Part shown: positions 34,720-44,400 of the stretch, piece after piece
Layout of the letters: each line of letters begins with the position of its first letter
Position numbering within the stretch: position 1 is the first letter of the stretch
Assembly: GCF_051201625.1 (NCBI RefSeq)
Contig: NZ_CP179203.1
Coordinates: 4,090,589 to 4,154,588 of the forward strand
Source of the DNA: Shimia sp051201625
GTDB lineage: Bacteria > Pseudomonadota > Alphaproteobacteria > Rhodobacterales > Rhodobacteraceae
Length of the DNA: 64,000 nucleotides
Direction: 5' to 3'
Program-made: the position numbers and the translations under genes
The notes under the pieces: generated by a model
What the model was told of the DNA's origin: nothing
Seen by the model: only the letters and a program-made list of their open reading frames with translations
Databases searched by the model: none

Positions 34720-36686
34720 TCTGCCGCAACCTTCTCAACGTTTGGAACCACGGCCGCATTGCGCAGCGCCAACGTTGCGCTGATGCTACCCCTGCGACCA
34801 TCTTCATAGGTCACTTCTGTGGTTGTTGAAACGGCATCTACGTCGTCATAAAGGGCTTCGATCAAGTCCTTAAATTTGTCCTCCACAATCGCTCGGCGGA
34901 CCTTTCGAGTTCGCGTCATTTCTCCATCATCTGCATCCAACTCCTTGTGCAAGATGAGGAACCGGTGAATTTGACACCCGACAAGCATCGGATCTGCAGC
35001 CACAGATTTATTCACTGTTTCTACATGCTCCTGAATAATATCGAGAACACGCGGATGCCCGGCCAGTTCCTGGTAGGATGCATAAGCGATGTTTGTTCGC
35101 TCAGCCCAATTACCGACCGCCGTCAAATCGATGTTGATGAAAGCAACGCAACGATCCTTGCCATTCCCAAATAGTACGGCTTCTAGGATATCCGGGTAAA
35201 ATTTAAGTTTATTTTCGACATATTTTGGCGCAAACATATGTCCCCCAGCCGTTTTTCCAACGTCTTTGGCACGATCAATAATGCGCAGGTGACCCGTCGT
35301 CTCTTCAAAGAAACCAGCGTCACCAGTGGCAACCCAACCGTCCGCATCCTTGGTTGATGCTGTCGACTCAGGATTGTTGTAATATTCGACAAAAACACCT
35401 GGCGATCGATAGAAGATTTCGCCGTTTTCGGCGATTTTGATATCCACATCCGGGGCCGGAACGCCAACTGTATCAGCCCGCACCTCACCGTCAGGCTGCA
35501 CTGTAATGAACACAGTCGCTTCAGTCTGGCCATAAAGTTGCTTCAGGTTGATGCCTAACGAGCGGTAGAAATCAAAAATCTCCGGTCCAATAGCCTCACC
35601 GGCGGTATAGCCAACTCGTACACGCCCAAGCCCAAGAGTGTCCTTGAGCGGCCCATAAACCAAGAGATTTCCCACAGCGTATTTAAGGCGGTCACCAAAA
35701 GAGACCTCATTACCATCCAGAATGTCACCGCCTACTTTTTTGGCATGTGACATAAAATGGTGAAAAACTTTGTATTTAAAGGATCCAGCATCCTCCATTC
35801 GTATCATGACATTGGTTAGCTGTGTTTCAAACACGCGTGGGGGAGCGAAATAATACGTAGGTCCGATCTCGCGCAAATCAGTCATCATGGTATCAGGTGA
35901 TTCTGGACAATTTACGCAGAAGCCAGTCCAGTAAGCTTGGCCCACCGAAAAAATAAAATCTCCCACCCACGCCATTGGCAGATAAGCAAGGACTTCTTCT
36001 CCCACTCCCAGATTATCGAATTCGGCACTGTTCTTGGCAGTTTCGATCACGTTTCGATTGGATAAAACTACACCCTTAGGTTTTCCTGTAGTCCCTGACG
36101 TGTAGAGCATCACGCAAATACTATCGTAATTCAGCTTACTTCTGCGGGCGTTAAGATCATCGATACATTCAAAATAGGACGCACGGCCCTGTTTCTGAAT
36201 ATCAGCAAAACGGTGAAGCTGATGGTGATCATATTTTCGCATGCCCCGTGGGTCTACGTAAATCATGTGTTCGAATTGATGCAAATGGCCCTGAATATCG
36301 ATAATTTTGTCGACTTGCTCTTGGTCTTCTACAATCGCATAGCGCGCACCACAGTGACTGAGAATATATTCCATCTCTTCGGCAGCACTATCCTGGTAAA
36401 CTGGAACTGGTACCGCGCCAACCGACTGTACAGCCACCATTGCCCAGTAAAAATATGGACGATTACGACCGATGATAGCAATGAAGTCACCCTCGGCGAC
36501 ACCCAAATTCACGAGACCCAGCGCGAGTGCCTCGATCTCTTTTTCTGTGCTCGACCAAGTCCAGCGCTGCCAGATTCCGAACGCTTTCTCCCGATACGCG
36601 TCCTTGTCTGCGTACAAGGTGGCATTACGATGCAACAGAGCCGGAATAGACAACAGACCTTCGGCGGTCCCTGACGTCTTTGCCAA
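34716..36686 (-). CDS. AMP-forming acyl-CoA synthetase (long-chain/aryl type)
   Basis: This ANL-family ligase has P-loop MLYTSGTTGKPKGV (about residue 195), the motif GYTAGEAIGPE, the adenylate turn LYGQTEATVFIT, and ATGDAGFFEETTGHLRIIDRAKD in the hinge. It lacks a clear signal. Length is 656 residues from TTG 36686, with GGAGG 8 nt upstream. An ATG frame extends 20 codons further without support. It leads the liv operon. In many alphaproteobacteria this ligase plus LivGHMKF set is linked to aromatic or acyl acid uptake; the substrate here is not known. Confidence 0.9.
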   Translation of the reverse strand: MAKTSGTAEGLLSIPALLHRNATLYADKDAYREKAFGIWQRWTWSSTEKEIEALALGLVNLGVAEGDFIAIIGRNRPYFYWAMVAVQSVGAVPVPVYQDSAAEEMEYILSHCGARYAIVEDQEQVDKIIDIQGHLHQFEHMIYVDPRGMRKYDHHQLHRFADIQKQGRASYFECIDDLNARRSKLNYDSICVMLYTSGTTGKPKGVVLSNRNVIETAKNSAEFDNLGVGEEVLAYLPMAWVGDFIFSVGQAYWTGFCVNCPESPDTMMTDLREIGPTYYFAPPRVFETQLTNVMIRMEDAGSFKYKVFHHFMSHAKKVGGDILDGNEVSFGDRLKYAVGNLLVYGPLKDTLGLGRVRVGYTAGEAIGPEIFDFYRSLGINLKQLYGQTEATVFITVQPDGEVRADTVGVPAPDVDIKIAENGEIFYRSPGVFVEYYNNPESTASTKDADGWVATGDAGFFEETTGHLRIIDRAKDVGKTAGGHMFAPKYVENKLKFYPDILEAVLFGNGKDRCVAFINIDLTAVGNWAERTNIAYASYQELAGHPRVLDIIQEHVETVNKSVAADPMLVGCQIHRFLILHKELDADDGEMTRTRKVRRAIVEDKFKDLIEALYDDVDAVSTTTEVTYEDGRRGSISATLALRNAAVVPNVEKVAAE

Positions 36687-36882
36687 ATTCTCTTCCTCCC
36701 ATACGGCCCACTCCCACAGGCCCAATCCACCGAAGCGAATCTTCACCTACAAAGGTGAGTATTTTAGAGTGAAGGTCAACTTTTTCCCAAAGGTTTCCCA
36801 ATCCTTACGAATTGTAACAAGAGGAGATTTCAGCTTTGCGCCTCTTGTCAGCAATGCTAGCGATAGAAGAGAGGAGACAACA

Positions 36883-38796
36883 ATGCAGCGGGCTTCGAGC
36901 ACCACGCAAACAATGACAATCGCTGGGTTGAACCTGATCAAGCAGGCTTTGTCGATCTATGACAGCGAACTCAACCTTGTGGTAGCGAACAACCGATTCC
37001 GCGAAATGTTTTCAACACCAGAACATCTAGTGCAACCTGGTACCGCTTTTGCCGACACAATCCGCTACCTATTCGCCAATGGCGAATACGGTATAATATC
37101 TCAGGATAATATCGACAGCTTTGTGCAGGATCGGGTCAACCTGGCCCTTGCGTTTGAACCACATTATTTCGAACGTCAAAGAGCAGATGGACGTTGGATT
37201 AGCGTCGAGGGGTCTCCTTTACCTGAGGGCGGCTGGGTAGCAGTTTATACCGACATTACTTCGGCCAAGCGACAAGAAGCTTTGCTCAGGTCAAGATCAG
37301 AAGAGTTATCGGATCAAGTGTTGCAGCATGCTGAGGAACTATCTGCCACCAACCGAAAACTAGAGGCTACGGTCAATGCTCTTGAGGAAGTGAAACGCCA
37401 GCTGACAGACTCGGAAGCCCGCATGCGTTTGACAGCAGAAATGATGCCTGCCCACATTGCCCACGTTGGTCCAGACCGGCATTACACATATTCTAATCGT
37501 CGGCTGTCGGCCGTTATTCCCGAAAGACCGAGCAATATAGTCGGCATGCATATCCGCGAAGCGTTAGGCGAAAATGCATTTATTTCGATCCGACCGCACC
37601 TAAATGCAGCCTTCCAAGGCAAACCCTCAGTTTTTGAATTCAATGAACACCTCAGCACACGTCGCATTCGCGCTGCGTTCACACCAGATGCAAATGATGC
37701 TGAAAATCGTGGTGTATATATTTTATCGATGGATATTACCGAGGAGACCCAGACACGAGTTGCTCTTCAACAGACTAGGCGACGGGAAATAGCTGCACAG
37801 ATGACCAGCGGTGTAGCTCATGACTTTTCCAATCTGCTGACCATAATACTGGGAACGCAAGGTAAGCTACAGCGAATGACACTCCCAAAAAATGCGCGCT
37901 TGTTAGTTGAAGCTACGCTAGGTGCGGCCCGCCGCGGAGGAACCCTGCTCAACCGACTAGCTGATATGACGGCGCAACGCGCTCCTAAGCTTTTGCCAAC
38001 AGATATGGGCACTTTCATTGCAGATCTCGAAACATTGGCCAGCCCCACGTTAGAGGGCAAGGTAACCTTAATCATTGAAAACAACATTCCACAAAGCCCC
38101 CTTTTACTTGATCCAGCGATGCTTCAGGACTCACTGGTCAACTTACTTTTAAATGCTCGCGACGCCTGTAGAGGCTCCGGTTCAATTTTTCTTACTGCAG
38201 AATTAATTCAGGATACCTGGGTTCAGTTTACTATAAGCGATACTGGACCTGGGTTTTCTGTGGAAGCTTTGCGGCACGCTCTGGAGCCATTTTTTACGAC
38301 CAAGGGGGCCGAAGGTTCGGGACTGGGCCTTGCTATGGTTTATGACATGACCAAAATTTCCGGTGGTCATGTGCGTATTTGCAACGGTGATGCAGGCGGT
38401 CAGGTGATATTGCGACTGCCATTGCGCAAGGCGGCCCATCCGCTCACCCCCGGTTTGGCGCTTCTAGTCGAAGATAACACTGATTTACGTGGGCTTATCC
38501 GCGATATGCTAACGGAGATGAAGCATACGGTCATCGAGGCGGCCAGTGTGGAAGAGGCGCGTAAATTGCTAGAGCAACTGCCTGATATAAAATTGTTATT
38601 GTCCGATATTTCTCTGGAGGGCGACGCTACCGGCGTTGATCTTATACGCAATCTTCCAAATGATGCGATCCCGTCGTTCTTAATGACATCGTTACCCCAT
38701 ACTGACCCTCTATACATCGAGGGCGCTGCCCGTGCTCCTATATTGCCCAAACCCTTCACGGCAGAGCAACTGGATCTGTTTTTGCACCCGAGGTAA
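36883..38796 (+). CDS. Hybrid sensor histidine kinase (two PAS, HisKA, HATPase, REC)
   Basis: Domain order: PAS-like (about residues 15-135, IYDSELNLVVANNRFREMF), a coiled coil (about 135-180), a second PAS (about 185-290), the H-box GVAHDFSNLL with H313, and an ATPase domain with N-box LLNARDAC, ISDTGPGFS and GSGLGLAMVYDM. A C-terminal receiver has D575 in LLLSDISLEGD. No transmembrane segment is seen, so it senses a cytoplasmic or diffusible cue. GAGGAG precedes the ATG. It is divergent from the ligase-liv operon and 5 nt before a response regulator, so it is a good candidate controller of that operon. Confidence 0.92.
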   Translation: MQRASSTTQTMTIAGLNLIKQALSIYDSELNLVVANNRFREMFSTPEHLVQPGTAFADTIRYLFANGEYGIISQDNIDSFVQDRVNLALAFEPHYFERQRADGRWISVEGSPLPEGGWVAVYTDITSAKRQEALLRSRSEELSDQVLQHAEELSATNRKLEATVNALEEVKRQLTDSEARMRLTAEMMPAHIAHVGPDRHYTYSNRRLSAVIPERPSNIVGMHIREALGENAFISIRPHLNAAFQGKPSVFEFNEHLSTRRIRAAFTPDANDAENRGVYILSMDITEETQTRVALQQTRRREIAAQMTSGVAHDFSNLLTIILGTQGKLQRMTLPKNARLLVEATLGAARRGGTLLNRLADMTAQRAPKLLPTDMGTFIADLETLASPTLEGKVTLIIENNIPQSPLLLDPAMLQDSLVNLLLNARDACRGSGSIFLTAELIQDTWVQFTISDTGPGFSVEALRHALEPFFTTKGAEGSGLGLAMVYDMTKISGGHVRICNGDAGGQVILRLPLRKAAHPLTPGLALLVEDNTDLRGLIRDMLTEMKHTVIEAASVEEARKLLEQLPDIKLLLSDISLEGDATGVDLIRNLPNDAIPSFLMTSLPHTDPLYIEGAARAPILPKPFTAEQLDLFLHPR

Positions 38797-38801
38797 ATTA
38801 A

Positions 38802-39506
38802 ATGACTGTTCCACTTGTCACGATTCTAGACGACGAGCCTCAAATCCGTACCATTCTGGCAGATGCGCTTGAGGATGCGGGCTTTCGTACTATGGGGTTT
38901 TCAAGAGCGACTGAATTCGAAGCCGCGTTACAGTCGACAACACCAGATGTTTGCCTCGTTGATCTTGGCCTTCCTGACAAGGATGGCTTGACACTTGTTC
39001 ACCGCCTTGCCTTGGAGCTCGGCGCAGCAGTGATCATAATTTCTGGGCGAGCACATGTTCAGGATCGTGTAACCGGGCTCAACTTGGGGGCTGACGATTA
39101 TATCATTAAGCCTTTTGACCCAGCAGAGGTTGTCGCCCGAGTTCGTGCTAGGCTCCGCAAAGACAAGGCGTTACCAACAGGCGTTGCAAATACCGCACGT
39201 TTTAACGGTTGGACTGCGTATTTCGATCGCTACATCCTTCAGGATGAGAAGGCTCAAGAAATCACATTTAGCCATGCTGAAGGCGAAGTATTACGGCTAT
39301 TTTTAAACAGCCCAAAACGCCTGATCAGCCGAACCTTCATGCAGGAAACGCTTGGCGGGGCCGCGGGCGAAAGCTTTGACCGAGCGATGGATGTTCGAAT
39401 TTCACGCCTGCGTACGAAACTTCGCGAAGATCCAAAAAATCCACAATTAATTAAAACAATCTACGGCGCCGGTTACATTTTTCTTGGAGATGTAAGCTGG
39501 GAATAA
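38802..39506 (+). CDS. OmpR-family response regulator
   Basis: The receiver has TILDDEPQIR, phosphoacceptor D54 in CLVDLGLPDKDG, a Ser in IIISGRAH and Lys in YIIKPFDPAEV. The winged-helix effector ends RISRLRTKLREDPKNP and TIYGAGYIF. Length is 234 residues. It lies 5 nt after the hybrid kinase gene, so the two work as a pair with phosphate passing from the kinase or its receiver to D54. Predicted targets are the divergent acyl-CoA ligase/liv genes. Confidence 0.92.
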   Translation: MTVPLVTILDDEPQIRTILADALEDAGFRTMGFSRATEFEAALQSTTPDVCLVDLGLPDKDGLTLVHRLALELGAAVIIISGRAHVQDRVTGLNLGADDYIIKPFDPAEVVARVRARLRKDKALPTGVANTARFNGWTAYFDRYILQDEKAQEITFSHAEGEVLRLFLNSPKRLISRTFMQETLGGAAGESFDRAMDVRISRLRTKLREDPKNPQLIKTIYGAGYIFLGDVSWE

Positions 39507-39646
39507 TAAAATTTATATGCCACAATTTGTAGCGTTTTAAATAAAAATCCACAAAATGTAGCTCAAACTAACAAAATGGTGTATACAGAAAGAAGTCGAA
39601 GCAATTCAAGGCTGAGCGAGTACCTAATAGTTAGGGGGAACCACGC

Positions 39647-40045
39647 ATGAGCACTTTGGAATTTTATACGACCCTGACCGCCCTTTGGCTTTCATTGGCT
39701 TGGGTACCATACATACTAGACCGAATTCTGGTTCGAGGATTTATGGAAACACTAGCCAATCCAAACTCTGATCAGGTGCCTCAGTCAGCATGGGCTCAAC
39801 GCGCAAAGCGAGCGCACTACGTGTCCGTCGAAACCTTTGTAGTCTTTGCTCCATTGGCAGTGATCGCGATGATACGCATGCCAGATGATGCATACGCTGG
39901 CACTCTGGCCATGACGTATTTCATTGGCATCTTTGCGCATTACATTGTGTACATGCTCGGCATCATCTTGATCAGAACGCTGGCCTTTGCGTTAGCGGCT
40001 TTGTCCGCTACAGGGCTCGCTCTACATTTACTTGGCATTACATAG
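39647..40045 (+). CDS. MAPEG-family membrane protein
   Basis: This membrane protein of 132 residues has four hydrophobic segments. The second-helix motif AQRAKRAHYVSVETFVVFAPLA is the MAPEG signature (Arg-x-x-x-Asn-like region, Glu-x-Phe). Relatives include microsomal glutathione transferases and many bacterial proteins of unknown role. A G-rich ribosome-binding site precedes the ATG, and a strong terminator follows. It appears monocistronic. Confidence 0.88.
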   Translation: MSTLEFYTTLTALWLSLAWVPYILDRILVRGFMETLANPNSDQVPQSAWAQRAKRAHYVSVETFVVFAPLAVIAMIRMPDDAYAGTLAMTYFIGIFAHYIVYMLGIILIRTLAFALAALSATGLALHLLGIT

Positions 40046-40070
40046 CGTCAAGTATTAGAAACACTCCCAA

Positions 40071-40108
40071 CTCCCCGCAGGCCAAGCTCAAGGCTGCGGG
40101 GACTTTTT
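40071..40108 (+). terminator. Intrinsic terminator of the MAPEG gene
   Basis: CCCCGCAG (40073-40080) pairs with CTGCGGGG (40094-40101) around a 13-nt loop, followed by ACTTTTT. It begins 26 nt after the MAPEG stop. Confidence 0.9.
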
Positions 40109-40340
40109 ATATCTTAAACCGTGGTTTGCGTGGTTTTGCTTGAGGCACTAGGAAATACAAATACCATTAATTTGATGGACAGCCAGGTACTCAAGACTGC
40201 AAATTTCGCTTTTGACAACGACGCACTCTGGCGACGCTTGAAATCTCTTAAACAATCTCAGCCTGCTTTACACATAGAAATAGTGCCTGAGGCAACGCAC
40301 AATTCACCATATTTGCCGCAGGAAAATAGAATAAAGCGGA

Positions 40341-40523
40341 TCAGGCTGCCTTGTCCTCATGATCTCTGTGTATAAATTTACAATCGCAATAAGGACACTC
40401 AACCCAGCCATGTTCACTGGGAATTTGCAACCAAACCCGCGGATGTCCAAGTGCTCCTTCACCGCCGTCACAGGCGATACGGTAGCTATCAACAATCTTG
40501 GTTTCAGGCGCTTGAATGGTCAT
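40341..40523 (-). CDS. zf-CHCC zinc-finger protein
   Basis: This 60-residue protein has the zf-CHCC pattern: Cys in RIACDGGEG, His in ALGHPRVWLQI, and the pair ECPYCDCKFIH. The same domain occurs in the NDUFS6 subunit of mitochondrial complex I and as free small proteins in alphaproteobacteria, where it probably binds one zinc. ATG 40523 was chosen because the domain begins soon after; the frame runs to 40691 but overlaps the ABC gene start. It diverges from the ABC ATPase gene with 108 bp between starts. Confidence 0.88.
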   Translation of the reverse strand: MTIQAPETKIVDSYRIACDGGEGALGHPRVWLQIPSEHGWVECPYCDCKFIHRDHEDKAA

Positions 40524-40631
40524 CTTTGATGGGTCCTCTGTTTTGAAACGATAACTCGTCCAGTTGCTGTCCCGAGCCAATGTAACTAAGTGCGAATATG
40601 AGGGATTGATCAACTGGGAGCAATAGCGGCC

Positions 40632-41567
40632 ATGACGCAGCAAGCTATCGAGATTAAAGGGCTGGAAAAGATCTATCGCCAAAGTGTTCATGAGTCAGAC
40701 AAACACGCGCTCAAAGGCATTGATTTGGAGATACCTGCGGGATCAATCTTTGGTCTGCTTGGTCCAAATGGTGCGGGCAAATCCACCATAATAAACATAT
40801 TGGCCGGCTTGGTAAAAAAGTCCGCCGGTAGCATCAAAATTTGGGGGTTTGACCAAGATACAAATCCACGACAATCAAGAGCTGCGATTGGCGTGATGCC
40901 TCAAGAATTGAACCTGGATCCGTTCTTCACACCGCGCGGCGCATTAGAACTGCAGGCTGGACTGTACGGCGTCCCAAAATCCCAACGCCAAAGCGATGAA
41001 ATTCTTGAAATGATTGGCCTGAGCGATCAAGCAGAGGCCTACGCCCGCACCCTAAGTGGTGGAATGCGACGCAGGCTACTTTTAGGCAAGGCCTTGGTAC
41101 ACACGCCCCAGGTTTTGGTGCTGGATGAACCCACAGCCGGTGTAGACATTGAGCTTCGGCAAATGCTGTGGACTAATATTCGAAAACTTAATGCAGACCG
41201 CGGTATGACTATTATTTTGACCACCCATTACCTTGAGGAGGCCGAAGAAATGTGCAGCGAGATTGCCATCATCAACCACGGTGAACTAGTTGCCAAAGAC
41301 ACCACTTCAAACCTTCTCAGTAAAATGGATGCCAAATGCATGGTTATCTATCCAACCACGCCTCCACTTATCTTACCAACTGCGCCAGGAATTGAAGTAG
41401 AAAAACGCGCTGATGGATCGCTAGCTTTTACTTATCCTGCCAGTAAAATAACCGCAGAAGACGTGTTTGGGCTACTTCGAAGTGCGGGGATTGTGATCCG
41501 GGATGTCAAAACTGAGCAGGCGGATTTAGAGGATGTTTTTCTGAGTCTCACCGGGGCAAACCAATAA
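40632..41567 (+). CDS. ABC-2-type transporter ATPase, orphan
   Basis: This 311-residue ATP-binding subunit of the YadG/CcmA type has Walker A LLGPNGAGKSTIIN, signature TLSGGMRRRLLLG, Walker B VLVLDEPTAGVD, ILTTHYLEEAEEMC (H-loop), and a C-terminal extension of about 80 residues ending LEDVFLSLTG, usual for ABC-2 exporters. The cognate membrane permease normally follows directly; here the next 98 bp contain only a 15-codon frame and then a convergent gene. The partner must lie elsewhere or has been lost. Confidence 0.92.
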   Translation: MTQQAIEIKGLEKIYRQSVHESDKHALKGIDLEIPAGSIFGLLGPNGAGKSTIINILAGLVKKSAGSIKIWGFDQDTNPRQSRAAIGVMPQELNLDPFFTPRGALELQAGLYGVPKSQRQSDEILEMIGLSDQAEAYARTLSGGMRRRLLLGKALVHTPQVLVLDEPTAGVDIELRQMLWTNIRKLNADRGMTIILTTHYLEEAEEMCSEIAIINHGELVAKDTTSNLLSKMDAKCMVIYPTTPPLILPTAPGIEVEKRADGSLAFTYPASKITAEDVFGLLRSAGIVIRDVKTEQADLEDVFLSLTGANQ

Positions 41568-41665
41568 CATAATATTTCGTAGGTTTGAGGATTGAATATG
41601 CTTAGGAAAGATCAGCAAAAACTACTGGTAAGAATTGAAAATTGAGCACCTGGTGGCGTTAGACT

Positions 41666-43243
41666 TCAATCATCAAACAGTTGTTCCATTCCTGCAATGA
41701 GGTTGGCAGTGGGCTCAGGTACGGCAAGAAATTGTTGAACCGCAGCGACCTGCCCTTCGAAGTCTTGCCCCTCCGCCATTATGCTGACATTCAAAAATCC
41801 AGCATCCAAAATGTGGTCACTTTCGTTCAGAATATCACTCCGAATTGTTGGAATTAACCGTTCCAGAGTCTCTTGAGGCGTTTGGCCGCCAGCTAATCCT
41901 ATTCGCATCGCATGTCCGATTAAGTAATGATCGGTAAAATTGCACTTCAACTCCAGCATTCGAGTCACAGAACGATCACTGAAAAAGTCATGCATCAAAT
42001 CCATTGCCGACGGATCGAGACAAATGACAAGGCGATTTGTATCATAATGGTCAAACAGCATCCTCATCAGAGCCCGCCTGTGTCTGGTCCTTTTTTCAAC
42101 GGTCGACTGAATACCCCCAAGATCTGGTAATGGCGTATCATCTTCGCTGAACAAATAGGCAACGGCCGGGATATCCGTTTCTTGATCAATCTTTTGGATC
42201 ATTCGCTTGGCGACATGCCATTTTTTGCAAACCAATATCATCAGCTCACGATCTCGGCCCAAAGTTGACTCAGTTTCCCAAAAACGGCTGGAGAACAGTT
42301 TTCCAACGCGGCCACGGCCAGTGAGAAATTTGAATAAGCTCGGTCCTTCTGCAGAAATCAGAAACTTTACCCGTTCCTCTGCATAGAGCTTTCCCAACCG
42401 ATCCTTCAGTTCAAACGCTTCCGGACTGATCTTGCGAGCAAATAGGTAATCTTGGGATAGCAGCAGGTCGTAATGGTCATTATAAAATGTAATTGGCATT
42501 CCATAGTCTGAAAACATCAGCAACGTTAGCGTGCGAGACCGAATTTCTTTGTCTGGGATAAGGTGGCGAACTATCGTCTGAAAGAACGTTTCATCAGGTA
42601 TCCACGTCGAACGAAAAAACCGGACTATATCTCTTCTTTTTTGACTAAAATGTAGTATTGCCTCAATTGTTTGGCGCCGCAGGCACCACCATTGACTGCC
42701 GATCATTACCTGCAAGTCCGAGGGAATATCGCGTATCAGGCCAACATGACGTTGAACACTCATGGATGCATAAAAGCGACGTTTCTGCGTGCGCTCGTTG
42801 AACCAATGGCGGTATATCAGACGTTCAGCTTTCATCCCAGTCTTGATCCAATTACTGTCGAAGAAATCAAAACTCTCGATAAAATCGGCGTCATTGTTAT
42901 CCAGAAATTCATGGATGTATTCAGACGACTTAATGACCATACAGTCGCCAGACACCATGTAAAAGTGCGTAGCGCGTGGAAACTTCTCAATGGCCGCTTC
43001 GAGCGCGTATATGGTCGCCTGAACCAAAGACCACTCTCCCCAACCACACTTTATTCGTTTCCGCGTAAAAGTTACTTTTGGATTGTCGGCGAGCGCATCT
43101 TGAATTTGGGCAAACTGGTCAGCGTCAGCGCAGGCGTCAAAGTGAATCGAGAGACAGTCCCCGGTAGCGGTGAGTCTCTCCGCCTGCAAGATAATCGACG
43201 CCGGGTCCTTGTGGCACAACAAAATGTAAGCAATTTCTGCCAT
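41666..43243 (-). CDS. Core-2/I-branching glycosyltransferase-like protein with C-terminal extension
   Basis: The N-terminal part (about residues 1-270) matches GT14-type beta-1,6-N-acetylglucosaminyltransferases: AEIAYILLCHKDP, FYMVSGDCMVIK, and IGSQWWCLRRQTIE followed by STWIPDETFFQT. These are the donor and acceptor loops with the catalytic-type Glu of the PDE motif. The C-terminal half (about 270-525) is an extra Rhodobacterales-type domain (DUF5928-like, from memory) of unknown role, with two acidic nucleotide-like loops. Length is 525 residues. The frame starts at 43315 but family similarity begins at ATG 43243. It diverges from a sulfotransferase; both probably modify surface glycan. 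Confidence 0.82.
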   Translation of the reverse strand: MAEIAYILLCHKDPASIILQAERLTATGDCLSIHFDACADADQFAQIQDALADNPKVTFTRKRIKCGWGEWSLVQATIYALEAAIEKFPRATHFYMVSGDCMVIKSSEYIHEFLDNNDADFIESFDFFDSNWIKTGMKAERLIYRHWFNERTQKRRFYASMSVQRHVGLIRDIPSDLQVMIGSQWWCLRRQTIEAILHFSQKRRDIVRFFRSTWIPDETFFQTIVRHLIPDKEIRSRTLTLLMFSDYGMPITFYNDHYDLLLSQDYLFARKISPEAFELKDRLGKLYAEERVKFLISAEGPSLFKFLTGRGRVGKLFSSRFWETESTLGRDRELMILVCKKWHVAKRMIQKIDQETDIPAVAYLFSEDDTPLPDLGGIQSTVEKRTRHRRALMRMLFDHYDTNRLVICLDPSAMDLMHDFFSDRSVTRMLELKCNFTDHYLIGHAMRIGLAGGQTPQETLERLIPTIRSDILNESDHILDAGFLNVSIMAEGQDFEGQVAAVQQFLAVPEPTANLIAGMEQLFDD

Positions 43244-43385
43244 TCCCGAAACCGCAACTCCATCTAGCCAATTATCTTTTATCCATTTAATGGTAATTAC
43301 ACATTGAATAAACAATCATTGTTTAGTTTTTTTAGTTTTTGGCGAAAGTGACCCGCAAGAGTCGCACCATAGATGGAGACAAAGA

Positions 43386-44204
43386 ATGGGCTTTCCCGGA
43401 ACATGGATGACTGAAAGTGAAAGTGTCATGTATCGCGTGGTTCCAAAATGTGCGTGCTCAACGATCGGACAGATCATGTTTTACTCGGATCATGGTGAAT
43501 TCTTTGATGGTGACATTCATGACGCGAAGTCTGGCATGCACAAATGGGCATTAGAGGAAAGCCAGCAGCCAATCACTGACAATATACGCGAACACAAGTC
43601 ATACGCATTTACATGTGTACGTAACCCGTACACTCGAATTTTGTCATCGTTCTTTGACAAAATCTGCGGCGTTCAGCGAAATGGGAAACGTTATCGAGGG
43701 AATCTCGTACCGATGCTGATTCAAAAATACGGCATTGATGTAGGTGGAGAAGACGGTAAGCAAGATTTTGATCAGATTAAAAGCTTCCGTCGATTTTTGT
43801 TATTTGCACGCGATACCATCCGCTGGCGTCGACCTATGGACCCTGATATCCACTGGTCGGCTGTATCGGGACATATTTCGACGTTCATTGTAAACGGCGG
43901 GAACTACGACAAGATATTTTGGACAGAAAAGTTCAACGTTGGCATGCAAGAGGTACTCGACTGCATAGAAACCCACCATGTGGTTGATCTTAAAGACATT
44001 CCGCGTTTCAACGAGTCTGAAGGTCACGGGCCCAAGCGCACCCATCCGGTAGAAGAGTATTTCGACGACTTATCCATGCATCTCGTCTACGAAATTTATA
44101 AAAGTGATTTTCAGCTCTTTAAGTACGACTTTGAAAACCCCGGAAACAAAATGCCGATCGGCGATATTGACCTTGATGAAGTACACGCGAAGCTAGGCGA
44201 TTGA
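43386..44204 (+). CDS. Carbohydrate sulfotransferase-family protein
   Basis: This protein of 272 residues uses PAPS as sulfate donor. The 5'-phosphosulfate loop is VVPKCACSTIGQI (K21 region), a variant of PKxGSTT, and the 3'-phosphate loop is CVRNPYTRILSSFFDK (R79 to S87). It resembles the sulfotransferase family 2 members of marine bacteria that act on polysaccharides or glycolipids. No signal peptide was seen, so it acts in the cytoplasm or at the inner face of the membrane. It is divergent from the glycosyltransferase with 142 bp between starts. Confidence 0.88.
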   Translation: MGFPGTWMTESESVMYRVVPKCACSTIGQIMFYSDHGEFFDGDIHDAKSGMHKWALEESQQPITDNIREHKSYAFTCVRNPYTRILSSFFDKICGVQRNGKRYRGNLVPMLIQKYGIDVGGEDGKQDFDQIKSFRRFLLFARDTIRWRRPMDPDIHWSAVSGHISTFIVNGGNYDKIFWTEKFNVGMQEVLDCIETHHVVDLKDIPRFNESEGHGPKRTHPVEEYFDDLSMHLVYEIYKSDFQLFKYDFENPGNKMPIGDIDLDEVHAKLGD

Positions 44205-44400
44205 CAGAGGACAACGCTGGCGGAAACTGGGCTTTTGAATAAGTTGAAATCTGAAGATTTTTTGCATGCGAGACAAAGTTAGGCAAAGCCACTACGCGCA
44301 ACTTCGAGCTGTCGCTGGATACACTCAATAAAAACCGTAAGGACGTCAGGTCGCACCTTTAAGTGGTTATCAGTAGGAAGCCACGATGACACAGAGGGTT

